The notes below the pieces were generated by a model, which did not search any database, had not been told where the DNA came from, and saw only the letters and a list, made by a program, of their open reading frames with translations. From Paenibacillus sp. Marseille-Q4541 (GTDB lineage Bacteria > Bacillota > Bacilli > Paenibacillales > Paenibacillaceae), in assembly GCF_018310695.1 (NCBI RefSeq), contig NZ_JAGXCY010000020.1:1-64000 (forward strand): a stretch of DNA of 64,000 nt. The letters run 5' to 3'. Position 1 is the stretch's first letter, and every line of letters starts with the position of its first letter. This document shows, in pieces, positions 54,159-62,406 of this stretch. Both the position numbers and the translations under genes were made by a program.

Positions 54159-54662
54159 TTAATTCTTCTCATATAAATTAGCACTCCACCCCTCACCATT
54201 CATTCTTCTAACATATTCAAATCCAATTTCCTGATAATACCGATTTAATCTTACATTATCCGCCATACAATCAAGTCTAATGAGGGTCTTCCCTTTTTGT
54301 TTGATCTGTACTTCTGCGGACTTTAATAGATATTTACCTATTCCTTTTGCTTGAAAATCTCTATTTACTGCAAATCTATGAATGTATCCAGAATCTTTGT
54401 TATCAAGTTCTTGCCATATGAAAGGATCGGACCACGTTAATATATATGTACCTACAATTTCATTATTTATTTCAGCCAGATATACATCAGATCCATTGGT
54501 CATAAACTCAATGACTTGATCTATATGAAAATTCTCTGGGCGCCATTGAAAAATCCCTTTAGAGTTGAGCCATATGGCCGACTTTTGCCAAAGGCTTAAC
54601 ACAATTGGAGCTTCTTCTAAGGATGCGGATCGAATAAAAAGTTGTGTTTCAATTAGATCCAT
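54159..54662 (-). CDS. GNAT-family acetyltransferase
   Basis: A 167-residue GNAT enzyme. Motif A is YIHRFAVNRDFQAKGIGKYL and motif B LIRLDCMADNVRLNRYYQEI plus GFEYV. The N-terminal part (LFIRSASLEEAPIVLSLWQK) is typical of aminoglycoside- or small-amine-directed families. AGAGGGGG precedes the start. Acceptor unknown. Confidence 0.9.
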   Translation of the reverse strand: MDLIETQLFIRSASLEEAPIVLSLWQKSAIWLNSKGIFQWRPENFHIDQVIEFMTNGSDVYLAEINNEIVGTYILTWSDPFIWQELDNKDSGYIHRFAVNRDFQAKGIGKYLLKSAEVQIKQKGKTLIRLDCMADNVRLNRYYQEIGFEYVRRMNGEGWSANLYEKN

Positions 54663-54691
54663 TGATATCCCCCTCTATAAAACAAATATCG

Positions 54692-55300
54692 TTATAAACG
54701 GCCTATATTCCCTTCGATTTGCTTAAGAAATTCGATACTGCTTTTAACACAATTCTTAAACTGTTCGAAGTTATAGTTTTGGTGAAATGGGTTCATGAAA
54801 CCATGCTCAGCTTCAACAATTTTTGTCAAAGTATTTTTCTTTTTCTTCAGCTCCTGTTCTACATCCATTACATTAAACGACTTCTCTCTGTTAGGAAAAA
54901 ATAATAAGACTGGACATTTAGGCTCTATTTCTTTATGATTTCTAATTCTTGACCCATAATATCCAATAATTCCTCCAACCTCATATTCACTGAGCATCCA
55001 AGCTATTGTTGCACCAATACTAAATCCCATGATCAATATCTGATCATACTTCTCTTTATTCTCTTTCACTATTTCCTTAACTTCTCTTAATGATTTCTCG
55101 AATCCAATCTCATTCATATAATATTGATAAGCGATTTCCTCTTGATCATAAGAAAATGAATCCCTGTGTATTAAATTAGGAATGAGTACATCAAAGCCTT
55201 CTTTTACAATCATTTCACTGAAAAATTGAATGTGATCGTTAACTCCATAGATCTCGTGCAGAATAATCACTAAAGATCTTCTTGATGATTCTTTACTCAT
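54692..55300 (-). CDS. Dienelactone hydrolase-like alpha/beta hydrolase
   Basis: A 202-residue DLH-family hydrolase: N-terminal VIILHEIYGVNDHIQ, nucleophile elbow IMGFSIGATIAWMLSE (serine rather than the cysteine of true dienelactone hydrolases), and VEAEHGFMNPFHQN with the catalytic histidine. The substrate is unknown. Its ATG overlaps the stop of the upstream kinase gene by four bases (ATGA), indicating coupled translation. Confidence 0.88.
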   Translation of the reverse strand: MSKESSRRSLVIILHEIYGVNDHIQFFSEMIVKEGFDVLIPNLIHRDSFSYDQEEIAYQYYMNEIGFEKSLREVKEIVKENKEKYDQILIMGFSIGATIAWMLSEYEVGGIIGYYGSRIRNHKEIEPKCPVLLFFPNREKSFNVMDVEQELKKKKNTLTKIVEAEHGFMNPFHQNYNFEQFKNCVKSSIEFLKQIEGNIGRL

Positions 55301-56157
55301 TGATTTTCACGTCTTTTCATGGTTTTGGACAGGATCTCTCTTAACTCTTCTTTACACTTTTCCATATCATATTGTGAATTATCGATCTTCCGCTTATTGA
55401 TCTTCAACAAATCAAAAATCTCAAGTTCAATATTCTTCCTTTCTTGAAGAACTTGAACAGTTCCATCAAATCCATGATATCCTTGCATTTTGCCAAATCC
55501 TTGATTTGTATAATATTCAATAAACCCATTCGACCATTCTTTCGGTCTTTCATTTATTGCTTTCTCAAAAGTAGACTTGATATCTTTTTGATCAATATAA
55601 ATTAATAAAGGATTCAAAGATTTTACTGCATCTTCCAACTGCAATACATAGTTGATAACCTCTTCTTTCTGTTTGTTATACTTCACAGTACCTATTGTCA
55701 GTGGGTTTTGTATGAAACAACATTCAAATATGTATATTGAATTACTTCGAAGAGTTTCTTCCTTAAAACAATTCCACTTCTCTGTAATCAGGCTAACGTT
55801 CTGCTCGAATGGCAACTCATAAATATCTCTAGTCAATATCTCTTGTAGTAACTCATCAGGAAATTCAGATCCAAGTTCATTTTTTATTTTCCGATAAGGG
55901 ATTAAGAAATGACTTCCGTACTTTACTGATCTACTCTCTACTATTTCTTTATAGCTTTCATGGTCTGATAACAACTGATTAAATTCATCTTGTCTATAAA
56001 AAGAAACTCCATCGTAATCAGCTGGATGTTCTAAATTCCCTTCCCCAAACAATTGTGCCTCAACACCATTGTCAGCAAGTATTTCAGATACGAATTGTGC
56101 GACAGTCGACTTCCCAGATCCGGGTAATCCCTCAATAATAATCAATTGTGTATTCAA
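55297..56157 (-). CDS. P-loop kinase-like protein (larger type)
   Basis: A 286-residue P-loop protein. The start is TTG 56157 after GGAGGAAA, giving LNTQLIIIEGLPGSGKSTVA with Walker A near residue 10; longer readings upstream run into the intergenic element. It contains RDIYELPFEQNVSLITEKWN, SIYIFECCFIQNPLTIGTVK and NPLLIYIDQKDIKSTFEKAI, a layout shared with the gene at 56.8 kb. These look like uncharacterised Bacillales kinases related to thymidylate/shikimate-kinase folds. Translationally coupled to the hydrolase downstream. Confidence 0.83.
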   Translation of the reverse strand: MNTQLIIIEGLPGSGKSTVAQFVSEILADNGVEAQLFGEGNLEHPADYDGVSFYRQDEFNQLLSDHESYKEIVESRSVKYGSHFLIPYRKIKNELGSEFPDELLQEILTRDIYELPFEQNVSLITEKWNCFKEETLRSNSIYIFECCFIQNPLTIGTVKYNKQKEEVINYVLQLEDAVKSLNPLLIYIDQKDIKSTFEKAINERPKEWSNGFIEYYTNQGFGKMQGYHGFDGTVQVLQERKNIELEIFDLLKINKRKIDNSQYDMEKCKEELREILSKTMKRRENQ

Positions 56158-56187
56158 TCGGCTTTCCTCCACCATCTGTTCCATTTT

Positions 56188-56269
56188 AATTACACTTCGA
56201 TGTGCTGGCTTATTAGGAATCCTTCTTGCCAACCAAGGGGCCTAAGCCCCTAGGACGACTAATTATTAA
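56188..56269. repeat. Intergenic element homologous to 58261-58340
   Basis: Placed just after the stop at 56279. It begins AATTACAC, has the core AACCAAGGGGCCTAAGCCCC exactly 43 bases later and ends TTATTAA. The copy at 58.3 kb has the same 43-base spacing. GGGGCCTAAGCCCC can form a hairpin; no T run suits a terminator. Confidence 0.65.
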
Positions 56270-56278
56270 TAATCGAAA

Positions 56279-56572
56279 TTAATCTCGTTTCTTGCGACGA
56301 AAGAGCGAAATTCCACCGAAACCACTTATAACAGCGATGTAAAATCCAACATCATACCATAGGCCCGAATTAAACACTTCATATAATCTGATATTATGGT
56401 TGAATAATACACCAATTATTAATGAAATAGGAGCGATCCATCCATGCCATATTCCCCAAAAGAATCCTGCAGGATGTTGAGCGTTGTTCGCCCCATCTCC
56501 AGGTACACACCCTGTTAAAAGAGACATGATGATAAATAACATTGCCACACTTATGAAATACCTTAATTTCAT
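56279..56572 (-). CDS. Small lipoprotein-like membrane protein
   Basis: A 97-residue protein. The leader (YFISVAMLFIIMSLLTGCVP) ends in a lipobox with C near position 22, and the rest holds further hydrophobic segments (GWIAPISLIIGVLFNHN, YDVGFYIAVISGFGGISLF) with a basic tail RRKKRD. The W-H-G-W-I-A-P motif is recurrent in uncharacterised bacterial proteins of this size. ATG 56572 follows AAAGGTGA. Confidence 0.75.
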   Translation of the reverse strand: MKLRYFISVAMLFIIMSLLTGCVPGDGANNAQHPAGFFWGIWHGWIAPISLIIGVLFNHNIRLYEVFNSGLWYDVGFYIAVISGFGGISLFRRKKRD

Positions 56573-56602
56573 ATCCATCACCTTTCATTTCATTATATTT
56601 AT

Positions 56603-56797
56603 TCAACATATATTCGAGAGGTATTCGAGTTCTTGAACTTCTTCAAATATGTCATTGTATTCTTGCTTACGCTTTTTTATCTCATCGATAGAGGGATGTT
56701 TCCAGATATAATCTCCTTTTTTAGATAGGATAATTTCGACCCAGGGAAGGAAAGAGCTGACCCGGTTCGTGAATATGTTGTTATATGATGACAGCAC
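56603..56797 (-). pseudogene. Small hypothetical frame, likely truncated
   Basis: GTG 56797 opens 64 codons (RVSSFLPWVEIILSKKGDYI, KHPSIDEIKKRKQEYNDIFE) right after the kinase stop at 56799. There is no convincing binding site, and the first residues look like readthrough of the junction. It is probably the C-terminal part of a longer lost protein. Confidence 0.4.
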
Positions 56798-56798
56798 C

Positions 56799-57446
56799 TT
56801 ATTCCTGTTGCTTCAGAAAATCAATGATTCTGCTCCTATATTCTTCCCAATTGTAATCTACATTTTTTATTACTAACTTAGGTATATCCCATTGCTGAAC
56901 AATGTTAAATACGAAATCTTGATTTTTTGTCCAAAACTTACCGGCCTCAATAAAATCATGATCTGTATATAGTCCACAGCGATCTTGAGTAAACTCCGAA
57001 CCTCGAATATTACAAATCCATCGCCAATTCTGTTCTACCTTTACCTGATAATAATAGATTAGAACGGGATGAAGTCTACTTAAAATGGCTTGCATCTTCT
57101 TTGTCAAATCCAATATTCTTTGTTCATCCATATGCATATTAAAGGCGAATCCAATGGTGTCCTGAAAAACGTAACTCTCCATAATTACGATTTCATTTTG
57201 AGTATACCAGTCGTTCACAAAGCTCTTAAATAATTGTTCAACTTTTGTTGAGAACCATTCTGCTTCTTCTAAATCAGCAAAGGAAGTAAACTGCCTATCA
57301 TAAATTCGTAATGGATGATTTTCTTCTAATTCATGATAAAACCTATTGGGGATATCCAAATCGTTCAATCGTTCACTAATGAAGCTTCCGGTAGTTGATT
57401 TACCAGACCCAGGCATTCCATCAATTAATATTAGTTTTGTTTTCAT
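56799..57446 (-). CDS. P-loop kinase-like protein (smaller type)
   Basis: A 215-residue relative of the kinase at 55.3 kb: Walker A LILIDGMPGSGKSTTGSFIS, then YHELEENHPLRIYDRQF, IVIMESYVFQDTIGFAFNMH and HPVLIYYYQVKVEQNW. GAGGTGA precedes ATG 57446. The substrate is unknown. Two genes of one rare type within 1.5 kb suggest duplication or independent capture of relatives. Confidence 0.83.
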   Translation of the reverse strand: MKTKLILIDGMPGSGKSTTGSFISERLNDLDIPNRFYHELEENHPLRIYDRQFTSFADLEEAEWFSTKVEQLFKSFVNDWYTQNEIVIMESYVFQDTIGFAFNMHMDEQRILDLTKKMQAILSRLHPVLIYYYQVKVEQNWRWICNIRGSEFTQDRCGLYTDHDFIEAGKFWTKNQDFVFNIVQQWDIPKLVIKNVDYNWEEYRSRIIDFLKQQE

Positions 57447-57480
57447 TAGCTCACCTCGTTCCTCATCACGAGAGATCTAT

Positions 57481-57648
57481 TCAATCCACTTTCTCGGTCC
57501 AATAACATGAAATAAATGTTTTGTATTCATCTCCATTGCTTCCTCTATACGTCTTACTTATTGGTTTGAGTAAGTCATCTAACGAACAATACCTACATTC
57601 TAATATTTCAGGAGAATTGGATTTACCTTCTTGATTCAGCCATTCCAT
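57481..57648 (-). CDS. 55-residue hypothetical protein
   Basis: A coding-like frame MEWLNQEGKSNSPEILECRY continues CSLDDLLKPISKTYRGSN and ends CYWTEKVD. AAGGAG is only three bases before the ATG, which is short. The CRYC pair hints at a metal or redox site. It may be a small gene or a fragment. Confidence 0.4.
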   Translation of the reverse strand: MEWLNQEGKSNSPEILECRYCSLDDLLKPISKTYRGSNGDEYKTFISCYWTEKVD

Positions 57649-57670
57649 TCACTCCTTTTATACAAATCCA

Positions 57671-58141
57671 CTAATTTATGTCTCCTGTATAAATCCCTTG
57701 CGGTATATTTCCGTCCGCAATGCCGATAATATCTGGAATTAGTGCTCTTGGAAAAAATCTATATTCACTCAGCTTCTTTAATGGTATCCACTCGATTCCT
57801 AGCTGATCCTCATCAGGAGATGTTCCTCTTACATCATTCTGTTCTTCCTCAATTAACTCACAATAAAAAATATGATCAACAACATGAATATCTGCATGGA
57901 TACTATCCTCGTGATGATTCTTACCAATATATTCTCTTAAAAACAATAGATGCTTTACATTAATATCTACCCCTACTTCTTCTATTATCTCTCTTTTCAG
58001 AGCTTCTATGATCGTCTCTCCAAACTCCTGACCTCCACCTGGCAACGTATAATCTGCCCCGAATATATCATCATGTTTCTTAATAGTCAGCAAACTATTA
58101 TTTTTTATAATTACGGCTTTAACACCGCATCTTACTTTCAT
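57671..58141 (-). CDS. NUDIX hydrolase
   Basis: A 156-residue NUDIX enzyme. The NUDIX box GGQEFGETIIEALKREIIEE plus VGV follows YTLPG. The N-terminus MKVRCGVKAVIIKNNSLLTI is typical. ATG 58141 has GGGGGAG upstream; the frame continues far upstream through the intergenic elements, which are not coding. The substrate is likely a nucleoside diphosphate derivative. Confidence 0.92.
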   Translation of the reverse strand: MKVRCGVKAVIIKNNSLLTIKKHDDIFGADYTLPGGGQEFGETIIEALKREIIEEVGVDINVKHLLFLREYIGKNHHEDSIHADIHVVDHIFYCELIEEEQNDVRGTSPDEDQLGIEWIPLKKLSEYRFFPRALIPDIIGIADGNIPQGIYTGDIN

Positions 58142-58193
58142 GTAGACTCCCCCAGGGTTGAATTGTTTCTGCCTTATATCGTTTGAGTATTCA

Positions 58194-58241
58194 AAAAACG
58201 CCCCAACTATAGATAGTTCTAATCTTAGGTTTGGGCGTTTA
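58194..58241 (-). terminator. Terminator after the GNAT gene at 58.4 kb
   Basis: On the minus strand AAACGCCCAAAC pairs with GTTGGGGCGTTT, with TTTTTTG following. It lies beyond the intergenic element, 130 bases past the acetyltransferase stop. Confidence 0.85.
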
Positions 58242-58260
58242 CGATCTGTTTTTCTTCCAC

Positions 58261-58340
58261 AATTATACGTCTGTCGGCGTAAGCCCTGCCAGTGTTTGTT
58301 ATGAACCAAGGGCGAAGCCCACATGTAGATACGTTATTAA
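58261..58340. repeat. Intergenic element homologous to 56188-56269
   Basis: It begins AATTATAC, has AACCAAGGGCGAAGCCC exactly 43 bases later and ends ACGTTATTAA, 30 bases before the acetyltransferase stop. GGGCGAAGCCC and GGCGTAAGCC are small hairpins; the ends (AATTATACGTCT and the complement of the right end, AATAACGTATCT) are roughly inverted. Confidence 0.65.
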
Positions 58341-58370
58341 GAGATGTCATCACCCTAATTACCCTAATGC

Positions 58371-58868
58371 TTAAATCATATATTTATTACTAAATGTTTG
58401 AACATATTTCTTTCTATCTTCCCTAAATATTTCAGTATAATTATCCTTTGTATAATTCTTTATTACTTTTCTCCAAAACGATATCGCTGGTATATTTTCT
58501 TGCATCTGAGCAATCTTCCAGTTTGCTTTGTATAACTCAAGCGTTTGGATTGCAGCAGCGTAACCAATTCCTGTTTTTCTAAATTTCTTTAGAATCATAA
58601 AATCATAAATTACAAGTGTTGGGTCTGGATCGATATCCATATTTTCTAGAAGAACAACGACAAATCCGACTAGGGTTCCAGATAGCTCGAGTAAATAGGG
58701 ATGCCATCTGTCATCTCCTTCCCAGAAAAAATCGATATTCACATCATACTTACCATCTTTACTAATATCTTGTTTAGTGTATTCGCTAAAATCATACTCA
58801 TACAACTGATATAGATTCGATAGTATGTATTTTTCTTTTGCTTCTACTGAAACAAGTTTAATGTCCAT
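58371..58868 (-). CDS. GNAT-family acetyltransferase
   Basis: A 165-residue GNAT protein with N-terminal ILSNLYQLYEYDFSEYTKQD, motif A IYDFMILKKFRKTGIGYAAA and motif B AQMQENIPAISFWRKVIKNY. It is the third member of the N-L-Y-x-L-Y-x-Y-D-x-S-E-[FY] subgroup here. ATG 58868 follows TAGGAGA. Acceptor unknown. Confidence 0.88.
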   Translation of the reverse strand: MDIKLVSVEAKEKYILSNLYQLYEYDFSEYTKQDISKDGKYDVNIDFFWEGDDRWHPYLLELSGTLVGFVVVLLENMDIDPDPTLVIYDFMILKKFRKTGIGYAAAIQTLELYKANWKIAQMQENIPAISFWRKVIKNYTKDNYTEIFREDRKKYVQTFSNKYMI

Positions 58869-59002
58869 ACTGTCTCCTATCATTTCATTTATTCTACTGA
58901 CGGTTTCGCTTAGAGGGTTTAATGTATCGATCGACTGATTAATCTCCCTGAAAATCCTTCTATGCGATTAAGGGTGAATGCCAGCGGTAGGAATCTTTGT
59001 TA

Positions 59003-59416
59003 TCAGATCTCTTCAAGATTTTTTGTAAGTATTACTTCAAGGGGTTGTGTCTCCAATAGTAAACATCCAGCATCACGATATCCAATCTTCCTATAAAAAT
59101 GTTGTGCTTCTTCATTAGATTGCGTTGACGTCATTACTAGTTTAAATCCTCTTTGATACATCATTTCTTCCCAATACAGTACCATTTTCTTGCCGATTCC
59201 TTGTCCTCTATATTCATCATCAATCCATATCATGTTCATAAAAGGAATGTTATCCCAAAAATATCCATATCTCATCCACCCAATTTTTTTCGCTGCATCT
59301 TTAATGATAAAGATCTCCTTTTCTTTAATCTTCGTTCTTACAAGTGTTTCAGGAATATGTCTATCTCTTTCAACAATGTACTTATAATCTTTTTCTGTTG
59401 CCAATTCTATCTTCAT
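59003..59416 (-). CDS. GNAT-family acetyltransferase (short)
   Basis: A 137-residue minimal GNAT domain: IIKDAAKKIGWMRYGYFWDN, motif A MIWIDDEYRGQGIGKKMVLY and motif B LVMTSTQSNEEAQHFYRKIG plus YRDAG. CGGAGGA stands before the ATG. It probably acetylates a small molecule. Confidence 0.9.
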   Translation of the reverse strand: MKIELATEKDYKYIVERDRHIPETLVRTKIKEKEIFIIKDAAKKIGWMRYGYFWDNIPFMNMIWIDDEYRGQGIGKKMVLYWEEMMYQRGFKLVMTSTQSNEEAQHFYRKIGYRDAGCLLLETQPLEVILTKNLEEI

Positions 59417-59448
59417 TGCAAGTCCTCCGCTCTACTCTACTTCGTTGA

Positions 59449-59463
59449 TTGTTCGCCTTATAT
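59449..59463. repeat. Flanking copy of a shared boundary motif
   Basis: TTGTTCGCCT occurs here (59449-59458) and again at the edge of the 77-bp palindrome (60622-60631), in the same orientation on either side of the APH-type kinase gene. The pair could mark the ends of one mobile unit. Confidence 0.45.
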
Positions 59464-59497
59464 ACTCCGCACGGGGTCTCATTCTCTCAAAAGTTTT

Positions 59498-60490
59498 TCA
59501 TTCCCAGAAGGGTGTTCCTGTAAATAAAAAGCTTTTCCCGGTTACATACCTGCCAAATTCACGAGATGCAGACTTTTGCACATCCGTCGGTAACCAGTCG
59601 TTGACGTCAGGCAGACCTAGGGTGTGAATTATTGATGTTAACCGTGAAGTTATAAAGAGTCCTTCTAATCGAGTCACATAATCATTCGGTAGCGGAAAGT
59701 GTTTTCCATACCAATCGATATATTGTTGTCTGGAATGAGGATGAATAAAACAAAATGTGCAGGCCAAGTCATTGAGAAAAAAGCTGTATCCACACGCGCC
59801 AAAATCTATGGGATTAGCGACTCCATCTACATACACGATATTGCCTGGAAGTAAATCATTGTGCGATATGCCCCATGTCAACTTGTTTTTAGGGAGTGAG
59901 CCGAGCAAGGCTATCGCTTTCTCCCCAGCGGTGATAAGTATCCGAACATCTTGAGCATCTAATAAATTCTCCCGCACCCGCTGTTTGAGCATGTTCAAAG
60001 CGAGACGAACACGTGCAATATCATATGTTGGTCGGACAAAAGATATAGGAGGCTGCCACATACTTGCTTGACGGTGTAGTGCTGCCGTCATTTCAGCCGT
60101 AGATTTCAATTCTTGCTCGTTAGTAAAGTATTGTTTTTGTTCACCTGGAACCCATGTTAACATCGTGCAGTTAATCTCGCCGATTTGTGTGACATATGAG
60201 CCTTGCTGGTTGCGTAGAGGTAATGGAAGCGTAAGACTTGTATCACGACACAGCGCATCCAGCCATATTAGCTCCGATTCCAGCACATCTCGACGCGTCC
60301 AAATCTTTTCAAGCGTACTACTTTTAGGTACGTGAACACGTAAGCTGTACAACAAACCACGATTATCTTCAATTTTAAAAATCGCGGCACCACTCTGTGC
60401 TATGGGCGATACGGATACAACATTAATATCGTATTGTGCAAGCGCCTCTTTCGCTATGATTGCATTATCTGTTCCGTTCATATTATTCAT
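59498..60490 (-). CDS. Aminoglycoside phosphotransferase-fold (APH) kinase
   Basis: A 330-residue APH/choline kinase-fold protein: glycine-rich loop region (SGAAIFKIEDNRGLLYSLRV), catalytic loop WGISHNDLLPGNIVYVDG (H-x-D-x-x-x-x-N) and metal motif PIDFGACGYSF. Relatives phosphorylate homoserine, aminoglycosides, choline or methylthioribose, and the substrate here is unknown. GGGAG precedes ATG 60490. It is flanked by the shared TTGTTCGCCT motif and has a GC content visibly above its left-hand neighbours. Confidence 0.9.
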   Translation of the reverse strand: MNNMNGTDNAIIAKEALAQYDINVVSVSPIAQSGAAIFKIEDNRGLLYSLRVHVPKSSTLEKIWTRRDVLESELIWLDALCRDTSLTLPLPLRNQQGSYVTQIGEINCTMLTWVPGEQKQYFTNEQELKSTAEMTAALHRQASMWQPPISFVRPTYDIARVRLALNMLKQRVRENLLDAQDVRILITAGEKAIALLGSLPKNKLTWGISHNDLLPGNIVYVDGVANPIDFGACGYSFFLNDLACTFCFIHPHSRQQYIDWYGKHFPLPNDYVTRLEGLFITSRLTSIIHTLGLPDVNDWLPTDVQKSASREFGRYVTGKSFLFTGTPFWE

Positions 60491-60627
60491 AGGCCATCTC
60501 CCTACAACATGATAAATATAGGTTACAATGACTACTAATTTATGGAAAGGTAATAAATAAGTATACTGGACTTTACTTCACGATAGTTTAGAACGGATCG
60601 TCAGACTTAGCCTCGTAGAGGTTGTTC

Positions 60628-60704
60628 GCCTAACTCTTCTTTCCTGAAGCGCGTCCGGCAGACCCAGGGACCGGATCGCCCGCAGCGTAAATACAATGTT
60701 AGAC
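60628..60704. repeat. 77-bp attC-like palindrome
   Basis: The ends are GCCTAAC (60628-60634) and GTTAGAC (60698-60704), matching the RYYYAAC and GTTRRRY cores of integron attC sites on either strand. An inner stem GCGTCCGG/CCGGATCGC (60651-60679, one bulged base) surrounds a 12-base loop. The element starts eight bases after the stop of a small reading-frame remnant on the minus strand. The remaining gap between 60491 and 60620 shows nothing else clear. Confidence 0.55.
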
Positions 60705-60712
60705 GATATAGC

Positions 60713-60811
60713 TCAGGTGAATATGAAGCATTGTCTTTTATTCGAAAATCTTCGCCCCCCCACTTCGTTACCTTCCAGATATCTTAGTTCAATTTCGAGC
60801 TTCTCTTTCAC
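60713..60811 (-). pseudogene. Short gene remnant before the palindrome
   Basis: Thirty-two codons (KEKLEIELRYLEGNEVGG, RRFSNKRQCFIFT) read to a stop. The frame begins at the T tract of the cytolysin terminator with no ribosome binding site, so it looks like the tail of a truncated gene. A run of seven Gs lies inside it. Confidence 0.4.
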
Positions 60812-60822
60812 AGAAAATAAAA

Positions 60823-60870
60823 AACTGCACCTCCAATTGTTAGTTGTGTCTAACAATTGGAGGTGCAGTT
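60823..60870 (-). terminator. Perfect 21-bp inverted repeat terminator of the cytolysin gene
   Basis: The arms AACTGCACCTCCAATTGTTAG and its exact complement surround six bases, followed on the minus strand by TTTTTTATTTT. It lies 30 bases after the stop at 60901. Confidence 0.95.
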
Positions 60871-60900
60871 CACTTTTGAGACGGTCCTTGTCCTAAATGA

Positions 60901-62406
60901 TCATTGACTAATCGTAGCTGTCGGGTATAACGTCGTTCCTCCAATGGAAACTTTTATATTGCTGGATAAGGGAACGTTCGTCTCATTTAAAATTGTTCTC
61001 CACCAATCCCACGCAAGACCTGTACATTCTTTTGCGGAAATGTTGATGTTCTTGGAATTAGCTGGAAGTGGAATCTCTGTTGAGAAATGCGCTGTTTTAT
61101 CTAGACCATTTCCTTCCCAAGTTTTATGGGTAATAACTTCTTGCCCATCTGCATCAAATGTGAATTCATCCCAAGATACTTGAAACTGCGCTACATATGC
61201 ACCACTATGATCAAGTGTTATTTTACCTTTAGAATATTCCGTAGATTTAGTCTCTACATATTCCGTATTATTGTGCACAGCCGCAATAGAATTGTCCTTC
61301 AAGAAGACACTGGTATATGAAATGGGGTAGGCTGGATTCTTAGTACTAAATTGTGCATTATCCTTGATTACTTTTTGAATGACACTGAAGTCTTTGGTAA
61401 CGATCTGGTTATGTTCTTGTGCATCGCCTCCCAATACAACAGCGGTAAACGAACTTTCATCATAAATATCTTTGTACTGTCCGCTATCTTGTATGCTAGA
61501 ATTCTTGAGCAATGCTTTAAATGCAGCTTGTACATCACTGCTCTTCGAGGTTGTCTCTAATTTCACGTAAATGGTTCTGCCATAAGCTACGTTGGAAACC
61601 ATCAGCGGCGGAGAGTCTTCACTTACCCCTTTACGGACCAATTCAGCAAATGTCACACTGTTATCAAAAAGGTCGGATGGATTGTTAGGAAGCGCTGCAC
61701 TTACGGTATAAAAGATTTGCTTATAAGCAGCTACCATCACTTTTTTCTCGCCGCTTGACACCGCGTCAAAGTCGATTCCAAGCGTATTGTTAATCACTTG
61801 AGCATTCACATTAAGTGCACTTGCAATTTGATTTTTGCTGTAAACCATAGATTCTGCATACTGTAGTCGTGCAGGCAGTGTATGCGTGCTCGAATACTTC
61901 TCAACCCAAGTCGATACTAGCTGATCAACGGCACCAGAAACGCTGCTGTAAGTTGGTTTTTGAACCGCAATTGTATTTTCATTCTTCAACCCAGGTAGAT
62001 CAATGCTAATATCTAATGGTTTTCTCGCAGCCATAACCAGATTAGGCTGATTATCCGCAAAATCCCGATTTGCAAGCTGGATTGCGCCTGGATAAGTTCG
62101 ATTCGTTATCGAATCAATAATAGAAATATCTACTGGTGAAGTTGCTAGTGATTTTTTCTCCCGTTCAACCACGATAAATTTACCATTGGACTGGATACCT
62201 TCTTTGGGAACAAAACTACTAATTTTATCCCCATTAACGCTCAAAACTTCATGACGATTATAATTCAGGCTTGCAATCCCAGCATCAATATCATTAGGCA
62301 TGTTGGATTCAGCAAATGAAATACTGGAATATGTAAAGACGTTTAAACTAACTAATAGAGTTGCTAATAATAATTTTGCTTTTTTGAAATGTTTTATTTT
62401 ATTCAT
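60901..62406 (-). CDS. Cholesterol-dependent cytolysin (alveolysin-like)
   Basis: A 501-residue thiol-activated pore-forming toxin. A signal peptide (cleavage about SFA-ES at 32) is followed by the four-domain cytolysin body. The undecapeptide at residues 460-470 is [11 protein letters not shown], and the threonine-leucine cholesterol-recognition pair is T492-L493 in GGTTLYPT. The canonical undecapeptide has glutamate where this one has aspartate. Size and features match secreted cytolysins of Paenibacillus and relatives, which bind membrane cholesterol, oligomerise and insert beta-barrels. It is transcribed alone, with a strong terminator; AAGGAGAGA precedes the ATG. Confidence 0.96.
   Translation of the reverse strand: MNKIKHFKKAKLLLATLLVSLNVFTYSSISFAESNMPNDIDAGIASLNYNRHEVLSVNGDKISSFVPKEGIQSNGKFIVVEREKKSLATSPVDISIIDSITNRTYPGAIQLANRDFADNQPNLVMAARKPLDISIDLPGLKNENTIAVQKPTYSSVSGAVDQLVSTWVEKYSSTHTLPARLQYAESMVYSKNQIASALNVNAQVINNTLGIDFDAVSSGEKKVMVAAYKQIFYTVSAALPNNPSDLFDNSVTFAELVRKGVSEDSPPLMVSNVAYGRTIYVKLETTSKSSDVQAAFKALLKNSSIQDSGQYKDIYDESSFTAVVLGGDAQEHNQIVTKDFSVIQKVIKDNAQFSTKNPAYPISYTSVFLKDNSIAAVHNNTEYVETKSTEYSKGKITLDHSGAYVAQFQVSWDEFTFDADGQEVITHKTWEGNGLDKTAHFSTEIPLPANSKNINISAKECTGLAWDWWRTILNETNVPLSSNIKVSIGGTTLYPTATISQ

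Noticed and set aside
58884..59002. Intergenic stretch after the GNAT gene at 59.0 kb as another after-stop element
   Set aside because: It has some GC-rich words and GGG/CCC pieces but no convincing inverted arms or similarity to the 56.2 and 58.3 kb copies.
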